Assembly (NCBI GenBank): GCA_900129595.1
Contig: FQWG01000004.1
Span: 310,001-374,000 of the forward strand
DNA: 64,000 nucleotides
Source: Flavobacterium frigidimaris
GTDB lineage: Bacteria; Bacteroidota; Bacteroidia; Flavobacteriales; Flavobacteriaceae
Direction: 5' to 3'
Made by a program: the position numbers and the translations under genes. The notes under the pieces are model-generated. The model saw only the letters and a program-made list of their open reading frames with translations. It did not search any database and was not told where the DNA came from. This document shows, in pieces, positions 26,800-36,435 of this stretch. How positions within the stretch are numbered: position 1 is the first letter of the stretch; the number at the start of each line of letters is the position of its first letter.

Positions 26800-27192
26800 A
26801 TGGAAACAAATAGACAGAAAAAAATAGGCGGTGTCATCCAGAAAGATTTGGTTGATATTTTGCAAGGTGAAGTGAGAAAAAATGGAATTAGTAATTTGGT
26901 AATTTCAGTATCCAAAGTTAGTGTTACTTCAGATTTATCTGTGGCAACAGTTTATTTAAGCATTTTTCCTCAGGACAAAGCCAAAGAAACTTTAGAAGGT
27001 ATAAAATCAAATTCAACTCTAATTAAACACGATTTGTCACAACGTGTTCGTTTGCAATTGCGTCGTGTACCTAATTTGGTATTCTTTATCGACGACTCTT
27101 TAGATTATATCGAAAAAATTGATAATGCTTTATCAAACAGAGAAAACCCAATTGAAAACCGTGATCTTTTAGAAAAAAGAAGAAAATCATAA
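26800..27192 (+). CDS. rbfA: Ribosome-binding factor A
   Basis: A 130-aa KH-fold protein that helps 16S rRNA 5'-end maturation and late 30S assembly. Family features are RQKKIGGVIQKDL at the N-terminus, VSVTSDLSVATVYLSIF in the middle, and the closing RRVPNLVFFIDDSLDYIEKID. Its ATG lies four bases after a promoter box, suggesting a leaderless or nearly leaderless mRNA. The next gene begins one base after its stop. Confidence 0.95.
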   Translation: METNRQKKIGGVIQKDLVDILQGEVRKNGISNLVISVSKVSVTSDLSVATVYLSIFPQDKAKETLEGIKSNSTLIKHDLSQRVRLQLRRVPNLVFFIDDSLDYIEKIDNALSNRENPIENRDLLEKRRKS

Positions 27193-27193
27193 G

Positions 27194-28393
27194 TTGAATT
27201 TCCCCCTTTACATAGCCAAACGTTATATTTTTAGCAGAAGTAAAAACAACGCTATCAATATTATTAATCGCATTGCCAGCATTGGAATTATTGTTGGCAC
27301 AATGGCTTTGTTTGTGGTTTTGTCGGTTTTTAGCGGACTAAAAGTATTTAGTCTTTCGTTTACAAACGAAATAGATCCCGATCTGAAAATTACCAGTACT
27401 TACGGAAAATCATTTTTGATTACGCCAGAGCAGGAAAATCAGATTAAAAAAATTGAAGGAGTTGTTTTATACACTAAAGTTATCGAAGAACGTGTTTTAT
27501 TCGTCTTCAAAGACAAACAACAGGTAACCTACTTAAAAGGTGTTGACAAAAATTATCCGGTAGTTAATGATATAAAGAAAAGGCTTTTTAACGGAGATTG
27601 GCTGAAACCGGATACGTATCAGGTGGTTATTGGTTATGGAATTTCAAGAGATTTTTCTTTAGGGATATTAGATTTCGAAAATCCTTTACAGGTATTTGCG
27701 CCTAAACCCGGAAAAGGAGCAATCGAAAATCCCGAAGAAGCTTTTAATAAAACAGACGTTTTACCAGTTGGAACCTATTCGATCAGCGAAGATTTAGATT
27801 CAAAATTTGTGTTTGCAGATTTGGGTCTGGCGCAGGAATTACTGATGTACAAGCACAATCAAATCTCAGGACTTGAGTTTGATCTGAAAAATAACGCAGA
27901 TGAAAATGCAATAGGTGCTAAACTAAAAACAATTTTCAATAATAAGATCACAATAAAAAACAGGGCACAACTTAATGAGTCCTTGTACAAAATGCTTAAC
28001 ACTGAAAATATAGTGGTTTACCTGATCTTTACTTTGGTCATTATTGTAGCCCTTTTTAATTTGGTTGGTGCTCTGATTATGATGATTCTGGAAAAGAAAG
28101 GAAACTTAAAAACTCTTTTTAATCTTGGAACTGAAATCAATAGTTTGCGAAAAATATTCCTGCTTCAGGGAACGATACTAAGTGTTTTTGGAGGTATAAC
28201 AGGTCTTGTTCTCGGGATTATTCTAGTGCTGTTACAACAGCATTATGAATTTATTATGCTGACCCCAACCTTAGCATATCCCGTAGTTTTTACTCTTGAA
28301 AACGTAGTTATTGTTATGGGAACCATTGTATCACTTGGTTTTATGGCTTCTTTAATTGCCAGTAGCCGTGTTAGTAAAAAGTTGCTGGATTAA
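27194..28393 (+). CDS. FtsX-like ABC transporter permease (LolC/E type)
   Basis: A 399-aa permease with one N-terminal membrane helix (about residues 24-48, IASIGIIVGTMALFVVLSVFSG), a large periplasmic MacB-like domain (about 50-270), and three C-terminal helices (about 272-395). This is the LolC/LolE and FtsX plan for lipoprotein release or envelope transport. Translation starts with TTG one base after rbfA. The ATPase partner is not adjacent. The link between rbfA and this permease recurs in Flavobacteriia. Confidence 0.85.
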   Translation: MNFPLYIAKRYIFSRSKNNAINIINRIASIGIIVGTMALFVVLSVFSGLKVFSLSFTNEIDPDLKITSTYGKSFLITPEQENQIKKIEGVVLYTKVIEERVLFVFKDKQQVTYLKGVDKNYPVVNDIKKRLFNGDWLKPDTYQVVIGYGISRDFSLGILDFENPLQVFAPKPGKGAIENPEEAFNKTDVLPVGTYSISEDLDSKFVFADLGLAQELLMYKHNQISGLEFDLKNNADENAIGAKLKTIFNNKITIKNRAQLNESLYKMLNTENIVVYLIFTLVIIVALFNLVGALIMMILEKKGNLKTLFNLGTEINSLRKIFLLQGTILSVFGGITGLVLGIILVLLQQHYEFIMLTPTLAYPVVFTLENVVIVMGTIVSLGFMASLIASSRVSKKLLD

Positions 28394-28564
28394 TATTTTC
28401 TCTTAAAAAATATTACTTATATTTATCCTCTTAAAAAACTACAGTTTATGATTGTTTCTGCCTAATCCTATTTTATTTTTTTGAATAATTAGGATACTTA
28501 CGTTTATTTTCTTGAGTCCAGATCTTTGCATCCGGACTAATTTTATCATTTATCCTAATACATC

Positions 28565-29992
28565 ATGACAGAAACAACTATACAGAAAGGTTTATTTTCT
28601 AAAATTTTCACCACACTAAAACAAGCGATCAAAGGAGATGAATCTTTTGATTATACGGCAGGCAGTATCAAAAAAGCAGTTATTCTATTAGCCATTCCGA
28701 TGGTTTTAGAAATGATGATGGAATCTGTTTTTGCGTTGGTTGATTTGTATTTCGTCGGGCATTTAGAGCACAGTAGTTTTGCGATCCAAACAGTTGGTTT
28801 GACAGAATCTGTATTAGCCATTATATATTCAGTTGCCATTGGAATGAGTATGGCTGCGACAGCAGTTGTAGCAAGGCGTATTGGCGAAAAAGATCCTGTA
28901 GCTGCTGCAAAGGCAGGAATGCAGGCTATCATTATCGCATTTCTCATTATAAGCATAATTAGTATTTTGGGCGTTATTTATGCCAAAGAAATCCTGATTC
29001 TAATGGGAGCATCTGTAGCAGCCGCAGAACATGGATATATCTTTACACAGATTATGATTGGTTCTAGTTTGTGTATCATGCTTTTATTTTTGATCAACGG
29101 AATATTTCGTGGAGCCGGAAATGCAGCAATTGCTATGAAAAGTCTTTGGCTGGCAAATATCTGTAATATCATTTTATGTCCGGTATTAATCAACGGATTT
29201 GGACCAATTCCGGCTTTTGGATTAACCGGTGCTGCAATTGCGACTACTTTAGGAAGAAGCATTGGAGTATTATATCAGGTGTATCATTTGTTTTTTGGAA
29301 ATGGTGTTTTGAAAATTAAAATTTCCTATTTCGTTCCCGATTTTGATCAGATAAAAGCATTAGTAAAAATTGCTGCTCCGGGGATTTTACAATTTGTAAT
29401 CGCTTCCTGCAGCTGGATTTTTCTGGCGCAGCTAGTAGCAACAACCGGAGGCGATCACGGTTCTGCGGGTTATCAGACAGCACTTAGAATTATGATGTTT
29501 TTTATTCTTCCGGCTTGGGGATTAAGTAATGCAGCAGCAACTTTGGTAGGACAAAATCTGGGAGCCAAACAAATTGATCGTGCCGAAAAATCAGTGTATA
29601 CCACTGCGAGATACAACGTCATTTTTATGGCCACCATTATGATAATCACATTATGTTTTGGTCAGTACATCATCTCGTTTTTTACTAATGATGAATTGGT
29701 AAAAACAATCGCGGTCGAAGCTTTACAAATCATGAGTATCGGATTCATCTTTTACGGAATCGGAATGGTTTTGATCAATACTTTTAATGGAGCAGGAGAT
29801 ACCTGGACACCAACCGGAATTAATTTCTTTGGTTTTTGGCTGTTCCAAATTCCGTTAGCGTATGTATTGGCGAAACATTTTAATATGGGACCAACGGGTG
29901 TTTTCATAGCAATTCCTGTTGCTGAAACAGCGATTACTCTGGCAGGTATTTTCTTTTACAAAAGAGGAAAATGGAAACGTATTGAAGTATAG
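28565..29992 (+). CDS. MATE-family efflux transporter
   Basis: A 475-aa protein with 12 membrane helices in two related halves, each opening with the MATE pattern (ILLAIPMVLEMMMESVFALVD near residue 40; IAAPGILQFVIASCSWIFLAQ near residue 275). It is a cation-antiport drug or metabolite exporter; the substrate is not predictable. The upstream gap of 171 bases holds a weak AGTCC/GGACT inverted repeat but no clear promoter. A terminator follows the gene. Confidence 0.9.
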   Translation: MTETTIQKGLFSKIFTTLKQAIKGDESFDYTAGSIKKAVILLAIPMVLEMMMESVFALVDLYFVGHLEHSSFAIQTVGLTESVLAIIYSVAIGMSMAATAVVARRIGEKDPVAAAKAGMQAIIIAFLIISIISILGVIYAKEILILMGASVAAAEHGYIFTQIMIGSSLCIMLLFLINGIFRGAGNAAIAMKSLWLANICNIILCPVLINGFGPIPAFGLTGAAIATTLGRSIGVLYQVYHLFFGNGVLKIKISYFVPDFDQIKALVKIAAPGILQFVIASCSWIFLAQLVATTGGDHGSAGYQTALRIMMFFILPAWGLSNAAATLVGQNLGAKQIDRAEKSVYTTARYNVIFMATIMIITLCFGQYIISFFTNDELVKTIAVEALQIMSIGFIFYGIGMVLINTFNGAGDTWTPTGINFFGFWLFQIPLAYVLAKHFNMGPTGVFIAIPVAETAITLAGIFFYKRGKWKRIEV

Positions 29993-30003
29993 TTTATAAT
30001 AAA

Positions 30004-30035
30004 AATAAAGACCTTCAAAATTGAAGGTCTTTATT
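30004..30035 (+). terminator. Terminator after the MATE gene
   Basis: AATAAAGACCTTCAA and TTGAAGGTCTTTATT form a perfect 15-bp stem with a 2-base centre, ending in T-rich sequence. It may also serve the minus-strand dusB, whose stop is about 65 bases away. Confidence 0.85.
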
Positions 30036-30100
30036 GTATCTCCTTGAGAAGCTCGACAAAGATTGGGGTTATTTTGTTTAAAACTAAAGATTCTTATATT

Positions 30101-31093
30101 CTAAACAAATTCATATCCTGCATAAACCTGTTCAATTTCTTTCATAATGGCAAACAAATTTTCAGGTTCATCAGTCGTAACCAGTTTTTGTTTGTATTCT
30201 TTAAACGAATGGATCCCTTTAAAATAATTGGTATAATGACGGCGCATTTCAACAATTCCCAAGCGTTCACCTTTCCATTCCATCGACCACATTAAATGGT
30301 TTCTCGCAGCTTCTACACGATCAGCAACTGTTGGAGCAGGCAAGTGTTCTCCGGTTTTAAAATAATGTTTGATTTCGTCAAAAATCCACGGATAACCAAT
30401 TGCGGCACGACCAATCATGATACCGTCGATACCGTATTCGTTTTTATATTTTAATGCTTTTTCCGGACTGTCGATATCGCCATTTCCAAAAATAGGCATT
30501 GTGATTCTTGGATTGTTCTTTACACGTGCAATGTGCGACCAGTCGGCGTGGCCTTTGTACATTTGTGCGCGGGTTCTGGCGTGAATTGTCAAAGCCTGAA
30601 CACCAATATCCTGAAGCCTTTCAGCCACTTCATCAATGTTGATTGAGTTATCATCCCAGCCCAAACGCGTTTTTACAGTAACCGGTAAATCTGTACTTCT
30701 GATAACCGCTTTTGTCAAACGTACCATCAAATCTACATCTTTCAAAACTCCGGCTCCGGCACCTTTACAAACTACTTTTTTTACCGGACAACCAAAATTA
30801 ATATCCACTAAATCAGGTTTTACAGTAGAAACAATTTTAGACGAAAGCGCCATTGCCTCTTCATCACCACCAAAAATCTGAATTCCAACCGGACGTTCGT
30901 AATCAAAAATATCCAGCTTCATTCTGCTTTTGATCGCATCACGAATCAATCCTTCAGATGAAATAAATTCAGAATACATCATGTCAGCACCGTGCGTTTT
31001 GCATAATCTGCGAAACGGCGGATCGCTCACATCTTCCATTGGTGCGAGTAATAAAGGAAATTCGGGTAATTCTATGTTGCCAATCTTGACCAT
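30101..31093 (-). CDS. dusB: tRNA-dihydrouridine synthase
   Basis: The 330-aa flavoenzyme reduces specific uridines in the tRNA D-loop with NADPH. It shows LLAPMEDVSDPPFRRLC (FMN-barrel start), the active-site motif NFGCPVKKV with Cys102, KTRLGWD, and HARTRAQMYKG with GNGDI. I use the ATG at 31093: a promoter box lies just above it, and the longer open frame to 31177 starts with unlikely sequence. It is the last gene before the flexirubin cluster and is unrelated to it. Confidence 0.95.
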   Translation of the reverse strand: MVKIGNIELPEFPLLLAPMEDVSDPPFRRLCKTHGADMMYSEFISSEGLIRDAIKSRMKLDIFDYERPVGIQIFGGDEEAMALSSKIVSTVKPDLVDINFGCPVKKVVCKGAGAGVLKDVDLMVRLTKAVIRSTDLPVTVKTRLGWDDNSINIDEVAERLQDIGVQALTIHARTRAQMYKGHADWSHIARVKNNPRITMPIFGNGDIDSPEKALKYKNEYGIDGIMIGRAAIGYPWIFDEIKHYFKTGEHLPAPTVADRVEAARNHLMWSMEWKGERLGIVEMRRHYTNYFKGIHSFKEYKQKLVTTDEPENLFAIMKEIEQVYAGYEFV

Positions 31094-31108
31094 CTTCAAT
31101 ATTTTGTG

Positions 31109-31116
31109 CAAAATTA
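31109..31116 (-). promoter_or_regulatory. Bacteroidota -7 promoter box for dusB
   Basis: Minus-strand TAATTTTG fits TAnnTTTG and lies 15 bases before the ATG at 31093. It supports the shorter dusB start. Confidence 0.6.
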
Positions 31117-31189
31117 CAACATTTAGTTTAATTTGCGCCAAATTGAGGTTCAAAGGTTCAAAGGGACAAAGCTGCAAAGGTTTTTAAAC

Positions 31190-31248
31190 GATATAAGTTC
31201 ATTTAATAAAGTGCGCGATTAATACCAACTTTAATATGAACTTATATC
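31190..31248 (-). repeat. Inverted repeat at the 3' end of the flexirubin cluster
   Basis: GATATAAGTTCAT (31190-31202) and ATGAACTTATATC (31236-31248) form a 13-bp stem with a 33-base loop. It lies 22 bases after the last gene of the cluster and may end the operon, although the T-tract is weak. Confidence 0.5.
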
Positions 31249-31270
31249 ACTTATATGGTGAAAAAAAATA

Positions 31271-32569
31271 TTATATAGTTGTTTTTCGGTAGTCAAAAAA
31301 TCGAATTGGTTTTCGGCTCATTGGGTTAAAAACTAATGGATTCAACGTTTCTTTTGAGGCGAATTCAATCTTTGGCGTTACTCTTAATTTGGCTCTGAAG
31401 TGATCTTTGATTTCCTGTAAAAATTCAGCCGATTGATTTTTTGCGGCGATTTTTATCAGGATTTCATCCGTTCCCAAATCGTTGGTGGAAATCTCAATAA
31501 TATGATTTTCGATATTATCAAAACCACTCAAAACATCGTTCATTGCTGGCGGATAAAGCGTTGTGCCTTTGTATTTGATCATTTGTTTTTTACGTCCCAC
31601 AACAGGGCCAACACGCAGCGTATTTCTTCCGCAGGCGCAGGGACTGTTGTGTAACTGAACAATATCTCCGGTTTTGAAACGCAATAAAGGCATCGCTTCA
31701 ATCCCCAAAGTGGTAAAAGTCAATTCGCCAATTTCTCCGTCCTTTACAGGAATATTATTTTCGTCCAGCACTTCAACAATAATCAATTCCGGATGATGAT
31801 GACCGCCAACTCCATGTTCACATTCTGTAAAAGCAGTGCTCATTTCGGTAGAAGCATAAGTCGAATACAACTTAATATTCCATTTTTCAGTGATTTTATT
31901 GGATAAGATATTCATCGAAAAATCCTGATTTCTTAACGATTCCCCAATGCATATTGCACCTTTTATGCTTGAATTATTGTAATCAATTCCGTGTGCTTCA
32001 GCATATTCAATTAACTTTAACAAAAATGAAGGAACGGTAATTAAATAAGAAGGTTTGTATTTTAAAATAGAATCCCATTGCAATTCCGGAATTCCGGCTC
32101 CAACGCGAATTACGCCTACTTTTAGTTTTCTTAATCCCAGAAAATAAGCCAGTCCGGCCATGAATTTTCTGTCGATTGTAGTCATTAATTGCACTACATC
32201 GCCTTCTGCAATTCCGGCGCAGGCAAACGAAATAGCTTCATTATAAGCCAGTCGGTCCAGATCAGAATCCGTTAAGCCAAAAGTTACAGGATCGCCTAAA
32301 GTCCCTGAAGTAGAAGCATAGTCGATGATTTTGTTTTGCGGAACACATAAAAAATCATCGTTGTATTCTTGTAAATCTTCCTTCGTTGTTACCGGCAAAT
32401 ATTGTAAATCTTCGAGTGTTTTAATTTTCGAAATATCAATATTCTGTCCTGCAAAAAGACGTTTATAAAAAGGGGAGTTCTGACTGATGTATTGTAAAAG
32501 TTCCGCTAATTTCTGCTCTTGAAAATTTTTAATTTGTTCTAAAGAATCTTTTTCTATTAATGGAATCAT
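31271..32569 (-). CDS. AMP-forming acyl/aryl ligase (phenylacetate-CoA ligase family), flexirubin cluster
   Basis: A 432-aa adenylating enzyme with the ATP-binding STSGTLGDP (residues 86-94), YASTEM, and the hinge region LLRFKTGDIV. It belongs to the PaaK-like group. In flexirubin clusters an enzyme of this type is thought to activate the tyrosine-derived 4-hydroxycinnamate as starter for the polyene. The tyrosine ammonia-lyase at the other end of the cluster would supply that acid. Its start overlaps the upstream C45 gene by four bases (ATGA). The acceptor (CoA or acyl carrier protein) is not known. Confidence 0.88.
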   Translation of the reverse strand: MIPLIEKDSLEQIKNFQEQKLAELLQYISQNSPFYKRLFAGQNIDISKIKTLEDLQYLPVTTKEDLQEYNDDFLCVPQNKIIDYASTSGTLGDPVTFGLTDSDLDRLAYNEAISFACAGIAEGDVVQLMTTIDRKFMAGLAYFLGLRKLKVGVIRVGAGIPELQWDSILKYKPSYLITVPSFLLKLIEYAEAHGIDYNNSSIKGAICIGESLRNQDFSMNILSNKITEKWNIKLYSTYASTEMSTAFTECEHGVGGHHHPELIIVEVLDENNIPVKDGEIGELTFTTLGIEAMPLLRFKTGDIVQLHNSPCACGRNTLRVGPVVGRKKQMIKYKGTTLYPPAMNDVLSGFDNIENHIIEISTNDLGTDEILIKIAAKNQSAEFLQEIKDHFRAKLRVTPKIEFASKETLNPLVFNPMSRKPIRFFDYRKTTI

Positions 32570-34233
32570 TGTAATTTTCTTTTGATTTTTTTTAAATACT
32601 TTTCAATGGCTGTTTTATCAGGAACAGTTGTGATTTCTTTGGTTAATGCTTTCTCAAAATTAGCCTGAGAAAGCAGGTATTCTTTTTTTTGATAAAAGTA
32701 CAACCCTGCTTTGTAATACACAACCCAATAATCAGGGTTTAAGGATTGATAGTGTTGAATAAATTCAGGACTAATAACGTCTTTATTTTTTAAATGCGAA
32801 TCGATTTTATCATCTTCAATCCTAAATTTCTGATAGTTTTTATATTGTATGGTTTCCAGAAAAGGATCTTTGGCAATATTTAAATTTTCCTGTTGGAAAG
32901 AAACAATTGATTTCGCTTTCCTTTCTTTAAAAATAGCATCTAAATTATAGCAGACAAATTCGCCTAATTGATACGGATTTGCCGATACCCAAACTAGTTT
33001 TTCTTTGGGTTTAAAAATAACTCCGTGATGTGCCATCAATTGGTTCAATGCTTTTTCGTTGCCGTAACCCAGTGCCTTATTTTGTAAACCGTCTTTGTTT
33101 CTTAGAATTTCTGAGGCAATTTTAGGATTGATTTTCGGGTTTTCGGCAAAAAGTTCCTGCATTCTTTCAAAGCGATATTCAGAATGACTATTGGTGATTT
33201 GCGATTGATTTCGTTTTTCATTTTTTAAATCTTCTCCCTGAAAATGATTCGAACAAAATAACTCATCGCTATTGGGTACTTCATAAACGTCCATTTTTTT
33301 AGGGGAAACTTCGATCAGAATGGCCTTGTTATCGTTAGCGCTTCCAACCATAATAGATTCTGAAACAAAGACTTCACTTTTTTTTGCAATGGCAATCGCT
33401 TCATCAATGTTTTTAGCGTGTTGTAAAATTTCACGTGTCAGGATCGAAATAGGTGTTTTGGCGATCAACGGAATTTTAGATTTAGAAGCATTAATCGTAA
33501 CCGTTAAACCTTCTTCATTCATACCGGAAACGGCACCAATCATTCCGGGCCAGGTAACCATCATAAATTGATGACCTTTTTTTGGATTTATAAACGCCAC
33601 GATTTTATTTTCCGCGAAAGCGTCATTGACATAAAAATCAAAATTACGTCCGAGGATTAAATTTCCGTCTTCAGATTTTTGTCCCCAGGCAGCAAAAGAG
33701 GAGCAGCCAACCAAAGCCAGATCTTGCAAAGCATGACCAATATCGTGTGCGCCATGCAAGTATAAACTGCGCTGATATTGCGGTGCAATGTTGTCAAAAT
33801 CGTGCGACGTATATTGCGAAACGCCAAAAATTTCAGATTGATATTCTTCCGGAACATTCAGGTATAATTTCCGATTGTACCATTTCAGAAAATTCCGAAG
33901 CAGCTTCTGTTGAAATTTAGAAGGAACGATATCCTTTATTTTAGAGAAAAAAATATGTTCCTGATTTTTCAAAAGAGAATCCGACAAAGCGCCGGAGTTG
34001 AGGCCAATTTCGAGAGGATCCCCTTCAACATACAATTCCCAAATACCTTGTTTGTTTTTTAAAAGTGAATTTTTTCCTGAAACAAAAACACTGTCAGATT
34101 GTTTTGTAACAACTGGTTTTGTTGCATTATATTGAGAAATCTCAGGCAGATGACGCATGGATTTTGATGTTCCGCAGGAGGCCAGCATCAATAAAAAACT
34201 AAAGAAAGATATTAATTTAATTAGGTTTTTCAT
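32566..34233 (-). CDS. C45/acyl-CoA:6-APA acyltransferase-like lipoprotein
   Basis: A 555-aa lipoprotein (lipobox MLASC, Cys20) with an Ntn-hydrolase domain related to isopenicillin-N acyltransferase (peptidase C45). The likely nucleophile is Cys177 in LVGCSSFAAWG, followed by LGRNFDFYV and GAVSGMNEEGLTVTIN. The last about 100 residues resemble a TPR-like tail. It would act on amide or ester bonds outside the cytoplasm. Position between the ligase and oxidoreductase genes argues for a role in flexirubin assembly, perhaps ester formation or hydrolysis at the membrane; this is inference. Confidence 0.8.
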   Translation of the reverse strand: MKNLIKLISFFSFLLMLASCGTSKSMRHLPEISQYNATKPVVTKQSDSVFVSGKNSLLKNKQGIWELYVEGDPLEIGLNSGALSDSLLKNQEHIFFSKIKDIVPSKFQQKLLRNFLKWYNRKLYLNVPEEYQSEIFGVSQYTSHDFDNIAPQYQRSLYLHGAHDIGHALQDLALVGCSSFAAWGQKSEDGNLILGRNFDFYVNDAFAENKIVAFINPKKGHQFMMVTWPGMIGAVSGMNEEGLTVTINASKSKIPLIAKTPISILTREILQHAKNIDEAIAIAKKSEVFVSESIMVGSANDNKAILIEVSPKKMDVYEVPNSDELFCSNHFQGEDLKNEKRNQSQITNSHSEYRFERMQELFAENPKINPKIASEILRNKDGLQNKALGYGNEKALNQLMAHHGVIFKPKEKLVWVSANPYQLGEFVCYNLDAIFKERKAKSIVSFQQENLNIAKDPFLETIQYKNYQKFRIEDDKIDSHLKNKDVISPEFIQHYQSLNPDYWVVYYKAGLYFYQKKEYLLSQANFEKALTKEITTVPDKTAIEKYLKKIKRKLQ

Positions 34234-34260
34234 ATCTATACCTATCCAAGAATAATGGAT

Positions 34261-34815
34261 TCATTCATTGTTATCTTTCTCATAACCTTCATAGTAGTAT
34301 GACTGTTCGATTCCTTTAAAAATAACTTCTCTATTGTTAACTTCGTCAGTTAGATTTTCCTTTAATAAAGTTCTTAATTCCAAATCGTTAATAGGACTTC
34401 TTTCCATTGACTGCAAATAAAGAGTTTTGTCAACGAATTGCCAGTTGACAACTTTATTGAGTTGGTTTTTTAGAATCATATCCAGCCATATTCTCATAGA
34501 TCTGCCATTACCTTCCATAAAAGGATGAGCAATATTCATCTCAACATATTTAGCGATAATTTCTTCAAAACTGTTTTCTGGCATTTGCTCAATCTTCACT
34601 AGAATTTCATTAAGATATAATGCATTTGCAAATCTAAAACCACCTTTTGAAATATTGAGTTTTCTTATTTCTCCGGCAAAATCATATAAAGGATGAAATA
34701 GATAATGGTGAATTGCCTTAAGACCTTTGGTTGTGCCAATTTCTATTTTGTCTATATCATTCGATTCAAATAATCGATATGCATTTTCTAAACTGTTCTT
34801 GTCAATATTTTTCAT
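34261..34815 (-). CDS. Class III Fic protein with C-terminal inhibitory motif
   Basis: A 184-aa Fic-domain protein with the complete active-site loop HPFMEGNGR (residues 97-105) and, near its end, SYYYEG (172-177). The latter fits the (S/T)xxxE(G/N) inhibitory helix of class III Fic enzymes such as Neisseria NmFic. It should transfer AMP from ATP to a target (gyrase in the known example) and be self-restrained. It has its own promoter and separates two flexirubin genes, so it looks like an inserted gene rather than part of the pathway. Confidence 0.88.
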   Translation of the reverse strand: MKNIDKNSLENAYRLFESNDIDKIEIGTTKGLKAIHHYLFHPLYDFAGEIRKLNISKGGFRFANALYLNEILVKIEQMPENSFEEIIAKYVEMNIAHPFMEGNGRSMRIWLDMILKNQLNKVVNWQFVDKTLYLQSMERSPINDLELRTLLKENLTDEVNNREVIFKGIEQSYYYEGYEKDNNE

Positions 34816-34828
34816 AGAGATTTTGTAC

Positions 34829-34836
34829 CAAATTTA
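34829..34836 (-). promoter_or_regulatory. Bacteroidota -7 promoter box for the fic gene
   Basis: Minus-strand TAAATTTG lies 13 bases before the fic ATG. A second match, TAATTTTG, lies slightly upstream. The gene can be expressed apart from the surrounding operon. Confidence 0.5.
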
Positions 34837-34913
34837 AGTCGAAATCAAAATTACAATTTAATTCCTAAAATTGGGAATTTAATGTTTTCGTTTCGGAGTC
34901 ATGCTCTGATGAA

Positions 34914-36434
34914 TTACATATCAGATGCTTTGTTGATTTTAGTCACTAAATATTCTTTTCCAACAATTTCTGAGCAGGTTACTACCGCTCCAATAGTTAC
35001 ACCCAAAACGCCGTGCATATTAATACTTTGTCCGGTAAGATATAAATTATCCAGTTTGGTCTTAGAAGGAATTAATGTTTTCATCGGATTATTAGAATCC
35101 TTAACATAACCATACATATTCCCGTTGTCTCCGCCAATATAATCACGATAGGAGAGTGGTGTCGAGGTATGAACAGATTTTATACAGTTTTTGATACCGG
35201 GAAATTTGATCTCAATTTCTTCTAAAAATTTCGCAGCTTTTCGCGATTTAAATTGTTCGTAGCTTTCTCCACGATCGTTTTCTTCAACAGTTGTATTAAA
35301 GGTGTCCATCCAGGGAGTAACATCATCATATTTCATGTAAGTTATAAAAGTCATTCCTTCTGCCCATTCTTCCTGTTTTTTTGAGGCATTCATTGACGCC
35401 ATAAAAGCTTTTGGCCAGGAATTCTCGTCATAGTCGTGAGCGCTCCAGACTTCGCTGCTTTTCTTGAAATGATAATGATTATGATTGATGTATTTGAAAG
35501 TCTCCGGTTTGAAAACAACATATAAGCTAAAAGCCGAAATAACACCTTCGAGACTTTGGACCCTGCTGTAAAAGGATTTTCTGAAGTTTTCTTCCCCAGC
35601 CATTTTCAGCGTAGTTTTCGGTTCTATATTAGAGATAAAATAAGAACCGGAAACCTTTGTTCCGTCTTTCATATCAACCGAAGTTACTTTTTTGTTTTCA
35701 ACATTAAAACGGATTACTTCCTTGTATTTATAAAATTCTCCACCGTGTTTTTTGAGCTGTTTCAACAGTTGTTTCGTAATCTGACTTCCGCCATTAATAC
35801 ATCGCCAGGAACTTTGAATATAAGAGTTTACAGAAAGCGCATGCACATAAAACGGTGATTTATCAGCAATACCGGCATACAAAAAATTAGAACCGGCCAA
35901 TACTGCTTTCAACTTTTCATTCTCAGTGCATTCCTCAATTGTCTGTTTTGCATTGAGTGCCAGAATTTCGTTATCGTATTTTCCTTCCCATTCTAAATTA
36001 TAGAGCGGAAAAGATTCACAAATTGTTTTTATTTTTTTGCAGTATTCCTCAATATTTGCTTTTTCATCCGGAAAAAAGTTGACTAACTGATTGGCAAAAT
36101 TATCATAACCCTGTGCATGGGGATATTTGTTTTCATCGTCTTCAAAAGAGATAATATCGAAACCATTTTCATCTAATTTTTTCAGATTAAGATGGTCCAT
36201 AATGCCCAGATATTTAAAATATTTGTATAAATTCTGCCCTTCTCCTAATCCTCCGATGTAATGAATTCCTGTATCAAAAATGGTTTTATCGCGCACAAAA
36301 GTTTGCAGATTCCCGCCATATTGATTGTTTTTTTCGAGCACACAAACGCTGTAGCCTTCTTTGGCCAGAATAATTGCCGAGACTAAACCGCCTAAACCGC
36401 TGCCTGTAATTACTACATCGTATTGCTCTTTCAT
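34914..36434 (-). CDS. NAD(P)/FAD-dependent oxidoreductase (phytoene desaturase-like), flexirubin cluster
   Basis: A 506-aa flavoprotein with the dinucleotide-binding motif VVITGSGLGGLVSAIILAKEG (GxGxxG at about residues 11-16), the family block TIFDTGIHYIGGL, and the C-terminal NLYLTGQSINMHGVLGVTIG. It resembles carotenoid desaturases/isomerases and all-trans-retinol saturase-like proteins. The reaction in this pathway is not established; acting on the polyene or ring is plausible. Its start lies 1-2 bases from the stop of the upstream MMPL gene. Confidence 0.85.
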   Translation of the reverse strand: MKEQYDVVITGSGLGGLVSAIILAKEGYSVCVLEKNNQYGGNLQTFVRDKTIFDTGIHYIGGLGEGQNLYKYFKYLGIMDHLNLKKLDENGFDIISFEDDENKYPHAQGYDNFANQLVNFFPDEKANIEEYCKKIKTICESFPLYNLEWEGKYDNEILALNAKQTIEECTENEKLKAVLAGSNFLYAGIADKSPFYVHALSVNSYIQSSWRCINGGSQITKQLLKQLKKHGGEFYKYKEVIRFNVENKKVTSVDMKDGTKVSGSYFISNIEPKTTLKMAGEENFRKSFYSRVQSLEGVISAFSLYVVFKPETFKYINHNHYHFKKSSEVWSAHDYDENSWPKAFMASMNASKKQEEWAEGMTFITYMKYDDVTPWMDTFNTTVEENDRGESYEQFKSRKAAKFLEEIEIKFPGIKNCIKSVHTSTPLSYRDYIGGDNGNMYGYVKDSNNPMKTLIPSKTKLDNLYLTGQSINMHGVLGVTIGAVVTCSEIVGKEYLVTKINKASDM

Positions 36435-36435
36435 G

